From Toxonevra muliebris (lineage: Eukaryota > Arthropoda > Insecta > Diptera > Pallopteridae), in contig OY829326.1 of the NCBI GenBank assembly GCA_963691655.1, forward strand, positions 84,313,235-84,377,234: a stretch of DNA of 64,000 bases, in the 5' to 3' direction. A program made the position numbers and the translations under genes. Shown in pieces: positions 1 to 11,200 of this stretch (position 1 is the first letter of the stretch; every line of letters starts with the position of its first letter). The notes under the pieces are model-generated. The model did not search any database, was not told where the DNA came from, and saw only the letters and a program-made list of their open reading frames with translations.

Positions 1-1381
1 AGTGCTTAAAAATATATATTTCTGAATTAAATTATAATAATTCATGACAAATATTACAGTATAACTATTAAAAAACGTATATTTTTATATATTTACGTAA
101 ATTTTTTTTATTTTGTGAAAAATTACGCAAATATAAACGGAAACATATGTAAGTGTTGCTACTAAGCATTTTTGCTTGTTTTTTGCATACATTTTTACCA
201 AAAGTGTACAATTTTGCTCCTAAAAGTGAATTATTGCTAATAATTTTACAACGTAACCCTGTTCTGATCTCATGACTCGGCATCAAAAGCCAAATCATTT
301 GTTGACCGTGGTGGTCAAATTTTACCCTCCCTCCCTCTCTCTCTCTCAAACTTTCGTTTTACATTGAAGCCCATGACGTGACCATGAGCGTCTGCATAAC
401 AGGCACTAAGTGTTTTTTAATAAAATATGGAATAAGGATTGTCATTTTCAAAAGGCAGCCATTTATTTCGAAGCTAGTTCACAGCTTTTCCCTGTTGGTT
501 AAATGCTGTTTGGTATACCGTTGTTTTGGTTCCCGTTATCATATTTTACTACGCGTTTCGTTCTAAAACCATAACCTTCTTGATTAGTGACTTACACCAC
601 TTTTGCACATAACACTATCATTGAATGCGTTGAATAGAACGGAAGTTCTAGCATTCAACATCCTCCTGCCATCTACTAACAAAAAGTTGAACCTAGACTT
701 ATAAAACTTCCACACCAAATGGAATGAGGTTAAAGTTACTGCCTGGGGGTGAAAACCTGAATTATAAAAAAATGGCTTACACCGCTTTTGCACGCAACGG
801 CTCATTTAGTTCTTATATGGGTATCAATTTCAGAGCACATTTTTCTCATTTTATGGCGATAAAAGGCGTTCCCTTCAATGTCTGCTCGAATCGAAGCCGG
901 GTCAACATCTTATTCTATTTAAAATTAGAATATTGTTTTATCTAATGTTCAAGAAAACAAAACACACATTTTTTTAAATTGTTTAAAAATTGGAAAACTT
1001 TGGAAAACAAAATAAATATATGAAAACCAATATTATTCCTTTTTTATTTTATATGAACGAAAAGAAAAATACTTATTTGAAATCATTAAAATTTTGTTAA
1101 ATAGTGTGTATTGATTTATTGAATATACGTTTGAAAAATTATGAATGTAGTCCAAACATACGCTGAAAAATTTAAAAAATACTGCGAAAAATGAAGTGGT
1201 AATAAATATTAACAGAACTTACACTCTTAATTGTTTTTTGAATTTGTCCATAATTTTAGTTATATTCCGTTATTATAAAATGCTCTGCTGGTTAATCTAC
1301 AAGAAATTTAAATTCATAGAAACCTCTTTTTCAAGCACTCACTCACATACATCTGCATTCATTGACAATATTCTGCGTTAT

Positions 1382-1447
1382 GACAGAATTTTTTTGTTAG
1401 TTTAAAACGTATGGGGAACGACTATACTTTACAAGCAGAGACATCGA
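1382..1447 (+). repeat. Fragment of the 1.1-kb repeat also at 26.5 and 33.3 kb
   Basis: The stretch ACGTATGG-GA-CGACTATAC-TACAAGCAGAGA resembles 33536-33580 in the same orientation and the complement of about 27440-27480. Only this part of the repeat is present. The sequence after it (1448-1637) is less AT-rich and stays open in one frame up to a TAA at 1625; I do not recognise its product. Confidence 0.6.
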
Positions 1448-2061
1448 CGTAGGCTCTCTCTCAGTGTCATCTCATGTGCAGTCACGGGACTGCGATTCTG
1501 GGATCGTCCGATGTACGACTTTTCCGAAGATCAATGGAGCCTGTACAGAACACCTGATTTAGAGAAATTTGTTGCGGATAGCATGCCGACACGACATGTT
1601 AGAAGTGTTCCTTTCAGATGTCTTTAACGGACCACTGGACCAAATATTCTTATTATTATGAGCGTGGACGTTATGATCGGTAAAATCATTTTCATTTTGC
1701 AATTTAAACCTCTCTTTTTCAATATACTTTATTTTCTTTTTTCGAGCATCAACTGTTAATATTAAATTGTTCTTTATTATAATATACTACAATAAATATT
1801 TGAATTTGATAACACTTTTTTGAAAGTCGAAATTTCGATTTTCGTTTATGATATCAAACAGTAGATTAAGATTGCTCTTCTATTTTTTTAAGCTTTCAAG
1901 ACATGGGTTGTGAGTCTTTTATCTTTTGATCACTATGAATATTGTTTACTGTTACATAACGTTTTGCTTTCGTCGCTGCTATTTCAATGACTGTAGCTGT
2001 ACATGATTTGCCTAGAACTAAAACTCAGCTGCTGTTAATATTTTCATCTGGAAGTATGTAT

Positions 2062-2067
2062 TTTAAT
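2062..2067 (-). terminator. Possible Smc5 polyadenylation signal (ATTAAA)
   Basis: ATTAAA on the minus strand about 90 bases after the Smc5 stop codon. It is the closest recognisable poly(A) hexamer; canonical AATAAA copies lie further on at 1773-1778 and 1728-1733. In AT-rich DNA such hexamers are common, so only position supports it. Confidence 0.35.
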
Positions 2068-2158
2068 TCATTAAAACAGAAAATGTAATTCATTGAAACA
2101 GAAAATGTAATTCTAATTAGTATAAAAAAAAGATAACGAAGATATAAAAGTAAGAATA

Positions 2159-2257
2159 CTACATTGTACAAGAGAAGGCATTCCGTGGTTGCACCATCTT
2201 CCCATTGAAAACGACATGAACCGTCATCTTGTCGTTGAACGGCAAGTTCGGCAATAG
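2159..2257 (-). CDS. Smc5: Smc5 exon 17: isolated terminal exon
   Basis: Part of the Smc5 entry and easily missed because it encodes only 32 residues and a TAG stop. It begins after a TTCTAG acceptor with LLPNLPFNDKM, followed by TVHVVFNG. This is the expected continuation of the TPK end of exon 16: in SMC5 proteins the head closes with TPK-LL-x-x-LxY/F-x-x-KMTV and a short tail. The phase (0) fits exon 16. It is separated from exon 16 by 5172 bp of repeat-bearing intron. The less AT-rich composition stands out from its surroundings. Confidence 0.9.
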   Translation of the reverse strand, partial: LLPNLPFNDKMTVHVVFNGKMVQPRNAFSCTM

Positions 2258-5200
2258 CTAGAACATAAAAATGATAAATAATAATAATGGTAAACTAGAT
2301 CCGGCATGCATTTTTCACATAAATATGTGTAAATATAATCCTAAAATACTGAAAAAAATTTAGGGGTTAATATTTCTCGTAGTTTTGAATTCTAATATTC
2401 GCGTTTTCATAGTATAAATGACCAAAAATCTATTACCTAAATAATTAAAAATTTATGTAGCTACTTTTTGAAATTGAATTTTCTCCTGAATGGCTAAATA
2501 CAAATTGAACATTTTTAGATTAAATTATTGCTTTACAAAATAGTAAACAAAATATTAATAACAAAATTCAAATTATATACGCAAATTAACTTTTAACGAC
2601 CTGCGTCATAAAGAAAAAAAACCGTGTGATTAATTTGAACCATATTTAAACTGTTAACTGTGGATGAGAATTATAAGAAAGCGTACAAGTACACACCTTG
2701 GTTGGTAATGGCAAAACCACCGAGCTGGTAAAAAACTGCCACACAGCCGTTCGGAATCGGCGTTAAACTGTAGGTCCTACCATCGCCACTGTGGTCTAGT
2801 GGCAGAGTGCCAGACTCTTATCTCTGGAGACCGGAGTACGATTCTCGGTTTAGGTATGTTTCTTATCTATCTTTCATTCTCTCTGCCTTTCTTTTTTTCT
2901 TGGGGCTTTGGTACAATAGATCTTATAGGTCGCAGTGCCTGACTTTCGAGTCGTCCTCTTCCATATAATAGATGGAACTGTTAACTGTAGTTTTCACTTT
3001 TGGTTTTGGGGCTATTTTTCCTGGGACCACATTTCATAAAATCATTAGCAACTTTGTGGCAATAATCACTGGACATTATCTGATTGAGACATTTCAGTAG
3101 ATTAAGATTGCCCGAAAACGACTTCTGTAGAAGCTGTCTCGATTAAAGGAGGAAACAACTTCCCACTTTCTCTGTAATTGCTCTGCGCTGCCACAAGTAG
3201 ACGAGCACCTTTAGATCAACTCTTCTTCAGCATCCTAGCTGACCTCGAATCTGCTGACACCAGGGATTTAGAAAACTTTATTTAAACCACAAAATGGCTC
3301 AACTTTTCTTAAGTTATTTAGCTTACCTTGAATCCGCTCACATTAGGGGTTCTGAAGCTGAGAAAACCACAAAGGGGATTGGGGTAACTGTGGAAGTAGC
3401 CAACAGGTATTAGAACGGACCTCATTAGCATAAGTATATCCTACTATAGCACAGCCACCTCAATGTTACCAGTCATAAAGAACAAGCTTTGCTTAACATA
3501 AATTATTCATCTACATTTAATTAGTATAACAATCAAGGCCGTATTTAGGGAGATGCTTTGGGGGTTCTGATGACTTCCAAGAAAAGAAAACTTTAGTTAC
3601 ACTATACGACCCTGTACCCCTAGACATAAACACACACCCTGCTCCAAGGGCGCATGCAAAAAATTTGCCTTTGGGCTCCTTTCAAAGGCCTTTAATTTTT
3701 TAATTTCGAATTAACCCTGACGTGCTAAGCTCTTCAACTTTTCTAAAAATGGCCAAAAACGCTATACTCAGGGGTTTCAATCAAATTTTCTTCTAAAAAG
3801 TGACGTGATGGGAAGTTTTTGACATCAAATTCGTTTTCAGTATGAAAAATTTATTCACAAACACTAGGAACCATTTTACTCACAAAGCTCATGCAGGGCA
3901 ATGTTATTGGATCAGCTCCAAAGTTTTGGGAGGCAATCTTATAATGCCCTTAATTCTTTAACATATTTTGGCTCAGAGCACCCCGACTCGAGAGACCTCT
4001 TTTAATGCTGTGACTGCTCGCAATTAAGGAATTTAAGGCATATATGCCAACCTCATCCGGATTCCTCATCATTGATAATGGTCCAAATTCCCACTGATAA
4101 TCATTTGAAAAAATTACCAAAAATATCGAAGTATATTTTTGGTAATTTTTTTGAGGTTGGGTAACGGCAAGTCAATGAGTTGTCGAAATTATGTCCTTCA
4201 CCACAAAAAAAATGCATCAGAATCTTCATTGTACAACATTAATTTGAAAAAATTTAAATTGATTATTCTCTAAATTTTTTGCCATTTTCGTCCATTTTTT
4301 TTTTTAAGTTAAAATTAAAAAACTCGGAAAAAAAAATTTCCCTAGAGCTTTAAGACATTAATCCATTATTTAGGGACAAAAGTTCCAAGTTTGAAAATGA
4401 ATAGCAATCATTTACCTAAAAAAAAACAAGTTTTTCAATATGGAGATTGGTCTCTTTTCTTTCCATTCTTTTATTTAAAACCACCGTATTTCACAAAAGA
4501 TATTATCATAAGATGTCGTTGTTCATCAACAATAATCTACTACTGTCCATCAAATACATCATCGTATTTAATTTATTCTATTTAAACATCAATTTCATAA
4601 AAATTATTTATTAATACTTTCATAACCCCATATTTCATAATACTGGCTACGGTCTTGATTGCAATCATCGTAAAAAAAATATGTTTTTCAAAAAAAAAAA
4701 AATCAAAATCATTCTGAATCGGATGATTTGATTACACAGTGCATTATGGGGCCTATGAAAAATCTAGCTGGCCAAAATCCGAAAAATCGACTTAATTTAC
4801 CATTTTCTTATTTCTAAAAATGCGATTTTATTTTTTTATTGGATGAGAAAAGAAAAGCTCTGAATAACAAGCAAAAATATGACATCACATAGCATTTAAT
4901 TAATCATAGGTAGTTATTTAAGGTTTTAAGGGCGCCTGCAACGCCTACCTCCAATATAAATGTATGTGAAATTTTGAAAATGCAATAACTTTGAACTAAT
5001 TACAGATATAATCATTAAATAACGTGAGCTAATATATATTGTCTTGAACATAATCCATGCTAAAAATTAGAGCTATCGGACCATTATCACGCATACCTCT
5101 CATATAAATATAATTACAAAATACTGATATTTTATTATTATATATTTTTAAAGTCTCACATGTATGAGAGGTAGGCGGAACAACATTCCAATCGTGATAA

Positions 5201-8200
5201 TTTTTATCTTGGTATATTAATATGCTATTGTTCACCATCATATGTAATTTCATCCCATTTTTGAAATGATATATGGCAATAATAATGTTTATAAGTACAC
5301 AAAATCTCATGATCATATCTATAATATATACCAAGTTGTACCCTTTTCGCGGTTTAATTTGTATGGGAAGTAGACGTGGAAATAGTCCGATCGTTATAAT
5401 TTTTCACGCAATGATTGCTAATAACTCCATGAGCGAATGAGCTAAATTTCAGAATTTTGACCAGCTAAAAACGGATTTGGCCCCATAGTGCAATGTTCAG
5501 AATACGAATCGGACCAAAACTCCAACAAAATGAGGTCAAATTCATATCAAAACTCAGAATAAAAACCCAAAATTCAGACTAAACCAAAATCAGTTTACAG
5601 TTAAAAAAAAATTAAGAATCGGGCCAAGTCAGTCTCTTCGCCTCCCTTTGAAGAAGGGAGCTTACGGAGCAACGCTAAAATCACAAAAAAAAAAAAAATT
5701 GGACCACAATTCAGACTAATAATTAGACAAAACTTTAGCCCAAAAGGACGCCGAATACCGAACGAATGCAACCCAAAATTCAGACCAAAAACTAGTGGGA
5801 ATATCTGATAAATATTTACATCAAAAAATTGTAGCTTAAATTAAACAAAAACTAGACCAAAATTCCAGACGAATTTTAAAACAAAATTCAGACTGATTTC
5901 GGACCGAAGTTCAGACCAAAATACGTATCAAAATCAAGCCAATTCAGACCAAAATTTCGACCCCAACTCAAACTAAGAATTAGATTAAAACTGAGGCTAA
6001 AAAGTCGCTGAATACAAATTAAAAGCAAACCAAAATTTAGACCAGAAATCAGATCGAACGCTGAGTAAACGCTGGTCTGAGCAAAATTTTTACCACAATT
6101 TATGACTTTGACTACAATGAGTTGCACCAAAACTCAGACTAGAAGGATCTCAAATACAGACCGAAAGCATATCAAAATTTAGACCAAAACTCAAACCAAA
6201 TTCAGATTAAAATTCAGAACTTAGATAAAATAAAATTTTGACATACAATCAAACCAGAATTCAGAAAAAAAACGGAAAAGTTAAAACAATATCAGACTAA
6301 AATTCACTACAAAACTCAACCCAAAAACGTTTTCGGACGTTGAAAACCGACGCAATTCGCATAACTCAAGCCAATAAAAGGAGCAGAGAACATTCTAAAG
6401 AATCACGTACAGCGATAAAAAGGCCCAATCAGAGCATCAACAGAAGTTGACAGAACTTGAGGACCTTCAATATCCACCTAGAATGGCTATCTAAAAGTAA
6501 TTTGCACAAAAAAAATCATTTCTTTAATTTTTATATATAAAAATTTAATAAAAAAACTTTAAACGCGTTTTTCTCAAAATTATGTTTTTTAAACTGGTAG
6601 GACTGATATCTCGAATTTTACTGTTATCATCATGGCTACAAGTGGAACCTCAAAAATTGGAATATTCTCCCTCTCCTTTTTTTATAAGAGAAATTCCAAG
6701 TAAAAATATGTGGCTTTTTGGAGAAAAAATATCATAAAAAAAGGGGAAGGGGAAAGTTTCGCTTTTTTGTAGTTCCACTTATAGAGAAATGTCTAGGGAA
6801 CAAAATCCTTCTTTAGTTCATGTCTTTATCTTTATTCTGAAGCCCGGAATCCACCGCCATCTTGGATTAAAAGTGGTCAAAAAAACTTCTTTTGGTTCTT
6901 CCATCAAATATTTATAACATCACTAAGCAATTTCATAATAAAATATAATTTTTTCTTTAAAAAAAAATCCCCAAAAAGTCAATTGTTCCCAATTTTAAAC
7001 TAGAATGTGCTCTTAAGCCAAAATAATTTGAACTTAAAAAATTTAATTATTGCGTTGTGTTATGGACCTCCCATTGATCCGGTAAAAGTGGTGTTGTACT
7101 GTGTAATAGAGGCTCGTTCCATTTTTTTATGTAGCAAATTGACAATTAAAAAGCCCCTTCCTCTATTTACGCGTTAAAAACGTTTTACGAAAAATCGTAT
7201 AAATCGACACCGTGAAAAACGAGAATAGGGTGCCAAGAATAAAAAATATATAGCCGAAATAAATACCAGGATTGCACCCTAATAAACCAAAAAATAAGAA
7301 GATTTAAATTAAAAACCAAACCCTAATTCATAAGCTATTAAATCAAAGACTCTATGACATTATCAAAGGTTGACCTAACTATTGGATTAATAACTAATAC
7401 ATTTATACGAACGGGCATAGACTACGTACTTTTGGTGTGACGAAAAAATACTGAGCACGGCCACTTTGTGTGGTCTCTTTTACGAGCATTTCAAAGATTT
7501 TTCTTTCGTTCCTAGGATCCATTCCTTGATTAATTTCATCAACACATCTATAAAAATGAATTAAATAAATTTATATAACAATTTACATCATAAAAAAATA
7601 GAAAATTACCGAAATGGAACATGAGTTATATGCTGTAATGAAAGCGTATACACAGCAATAGCGACTGCACGTTCTCCTCCTGACTGCACATGTCTGTCAA
7701 GAGCTTGAAGTGGAACATTTTTACGATATTGTACCATAATTTGAATGCCATACGAATCAAAGTCTAACTGTAAATGTGAGGATAAATAAATTTGATAAAT
7801 TTTATTGCAAAAAACGGCTAACAAATGAGTTGAAACTTGCATCATTTTGTTTAGCTAAAAGAATTTCACCGACATAGCTCATTGACTCCATGAAGTCACC
7901 AAAATGTCGGTTTAGTGTTTCGATAATCCGATTAATTTCAGGGTACCAATTTGTAAAGACCGATTTTATTTCTTCTTCTGTATTCTGATCTTTATTGAGA
8001 GTTTCTTCAATCGATTTCTTCAATGTATCGACATCATCTCGTTTGGTTTCATATTCGGAAACAATCTATCAAACATACAAACAAATGGTAATAAAATATA
8101 CAGATGTACACAATGAAAAAGGGATGAAAAATACTCCTTGATCCACATCGACCATGGAATCCAAGCGGGCACTGTAATCATCTATAGCGGCTTTTAGCTC

Positions 8201-11200
8201 TTCCAAATTATTGGGAAGCAGATTAAATGTCTCTTTGTTTGGAAAATTAGCATCCGTTGGCTTGCAATTGTTTGTCAATGCTTGAGCTTCAGCCATTTTT
8301 ACTTTATACTTTCGCTTAGATGCCTCTAGAGAATGAGTTATAGTTTGGACTAAGTTCTAAAAACAAAACAAGAATTCTCAATCCAGTTTATCTCCAGTTG
8401 AAATTAAAATTAGAAATGTAATTGTAGTTAGTAGTAGGCAAAATACCTCGGACCGTCGTTTATTTTCATTAGCATCGTTTATAGCATTAGTCTGAGCTTC
8501 ATTTTCTTGCTTGTAGATGCGAACTTTTGTTTGTGCAAACATTTTGTCTGCCGTTGCATTTTGTAATAATTTCAAAACACTGATTTTTTGATTTTGGAAT
8601 TTCATGATTTGAATCAGACACTCCTGAACAGTTTTTGAAAATTTTTGCTCTAATTCCGGAAGACCTATAAAATGTATGCGAACGCGTAAGAGAACAGATA
8701 CAAAATTTTCATATCCTATTTCATCCATAAATATTATACTTACTAACGCTGACATTTTTGAGTTGCGCTACTTTTCGCTTTTGCCGTTTAAACTTTTCGT
8801 TTAGCTGCTCCAACCGCATAAATTTGGAATCAATGGTGCGTTTTTTCATGGACACTTCACGTCGCTGTGCCTCAATTTCATCTACTTTGGATTCAATTGA
8901 AGAGCGTTTACTCTTTAAAGCATCAGTCTTCCTAGTTAATTCGCTCAACCTGATAAGGAAGTATTTATTTCTATATTACTATATTCCGTCAAAAGACACA
9001 ACTTCATTACTTTTTCTTGAGCATTTGAATTTCATTTACATCTTTGCTGCACAATAGTTTTTTGCCGGTAATATAAGATTGCATTAAAGATAACTCTTTT
9101 GAATACTTCGATGTGGATACATTATATCGCTGATCACCTATAAAACCATAAGCCATCTTATAAAACTCAGAAAAAAATTTATATTTCAATTACTATCACT
9201 TACCGCCGAAATATTGACGGATTGTATGAGGTATGGAGTCCGTATTTTTACTAACTTGATCGGTTCCAATAGGAATTTTATGCAAACCATACAGCGAACA
9301 CAAATGATTTAAAATAGCTGCAGGGCCTTCTATCAAATCTATCATGTAATCTGTGAATCCAAATTTGCTAAAGTAAAAAAGATCAAACAAAGTAAATTGA
9401 TTAAATTAAATTAGAATGTTTGAAGTAAATTGAATTCACTCTACAATTTGCTTGTATACTAACAGAATCATTTATTTATTTTTTAGTCAGGCTCAGAAAA
9501 GACTTTTTCTCTCCGGAACTGTATATAAATCCGACAGCATAATTTTCTTTTAAAAATATATAAATTACACAACGCCAAAGAATAGCTATCCAATAATCCT
9601 GAAAGGGCATGCTGTGTAGACTAGTTTTGTGGCATAAACTTGTTTTTTTTTTTTACAGTGGGTCAAAGTTTTCATTTTTTGGTCGTAATACTAAGTGCAA
9701 AAATTGTCATAAATTAATGGGTCAATTTGACCAGTTTTTGAGAAGAGCCTGAAAAGTCCTTTCAAAAGAGACACGTAAGGATTAAAATATTCCACAAAAA
9801 TATTTAACAAAAAATTTCACTAGGGGTCACCAAGGATATAAAAGTCATATATATAACGGTTAACGTCTAAGAAAAGGAAATAACTTTTTACTTCTATCAA
9901 ATTTGTAACTTACGCAGAACTAGCGCGCGGCTGGTATGTGATCTTCCGGTTTAATCTAAGTCATGGGCGTACAATATGCCAGTGTCCAGTCACCGCCTTT
10001 ATAGCAGGTCAATAACCCGCTTGTTGTATGGGAAAGTTTGAAAATCTTGGATCCAAACATTTTCGCATGGAAAAACATGAGGTTGGGGATGAAAATAAAC
10101 GTGGAATTCTTTAGATTGCCATCGGAAGATTCCGAGTTGAGCATTTAGGTTCTTCACTAGGAAAACTGTCGAAATTGAATCTATTTTTCTAAATTTTACA
10201 TTTTACGACTACAAAACCCAATCCTATGCTCCTTAACTGTTTTCTGGCAAAAGCTACGTACCTTTCGAACGAATAGAAAAAGTCTAGAATAGCTTGAAAT
10301 AGTTTGATACACGATAGCATCAAATTCTGAGAAGTGCGGAAAAAATTGAAATGTTACTGAAGACACTAATTCTCTGTTAACATCTCAGATACGAAATGCA
10401 TAACGCGAATGTAATTACAAACTGAAACGAAAAGTAGAAATTCTTCAGTTTTATGTTTATATCGGTGAAAAGGCTTTGGCATTAGGGGCCGTTCACATAT
10501 TACGTAATGCGGGAGGGGAGAGCAGGGAGGGGGGGCGGTCCGACAACTTGTTACGAAGGGTTACATGGGGGGGGGGGGGGGAGGGTTGGACATCGATGTG
10601 TTACGTAACGTCGATTATATACTGTCAAATAGTTTATAAAATGAATTTTCTATCGCTGAATTCGAAAATCATGGCTAAAATTTTCTTTATGGATAAAAGA
10701 AAATCGACTGAAAAATTATAAAATTATGAGCGGTTGATTGAGTTTTATTGCTTGCAATCCATTCTCTACATTTTTTTGTTGGTATTTTCATATTATTAGA
10801 ATAGTTTTCACTCTTTCTTTGTCAGAGATCTAGAGCTGTCAACGGAAAAAGGGTAGGGATCATATAATCATTATTGAAGAATAAACTGGCTGGAAAGGGA
10901 GAACGTCACTGTGGGCGATGTTGTTACGATGTGTTACGACCAGGGGGAGAGGTCAAAATTGGTCAAAAATCGCGTTACGTAATATGTGAACAGACCCTTA
11001 TCACGCTCATCTAAAAAACAATTCCGATCCTATGATAATAAAATATTTTTGGTGGGAAAAATGTGTAAGTGATCTTCAAGAGCACAAAGCTGCCGAGTAT
11101 AAAGCAAGTTTTTTAATTGTTTTTTTTATAAAACATGTGTGGAAAAGTCGTATGGAAAACTTTTGGTTTTCGAAAATCGGCCTACTATGGCCACTCTGTT

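Larger units (their letters stand above)
1..2158. other. 3' flank of Smc5, no recognisable gene
   Basis: Apart from the repeat fragment at 1382-1447 and the open stretch after it, I recognise no gene. Short open frames exist on both strands but none shows a known motif or a splice-consistent continuation. A 20-bp phrase (CTTACACC then CTTTTGCAC) recurs at about 590 and 775, which suggests an old local duplication. The Smc5 3' UTR probably ends around 2030-2060. Confidence 0.4.

Noticed and set aside
2785..2854. Functional tRNA-Lys gene
   Set aside because: The acceptor stem does not pair well, the anticodon loop has eight bases and the sequence continues into a body repeated elsewhere, so it is a SINE head.
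5888..6130. 80-codon frame with FGLNFG repeats as a repeat protein
   Set aside because: It is the translation of a simple DNA word repeat and has no start context or splice continuation.
7801..7840. Alternative GT donor (GTTAGC) for Smc5 exon 14
   Set aside because: It keeps frame but is a weak donor and would insert ten residues at a place where SMC5 proteins appear to keep a constant length; the GCAAGT donor fits better.
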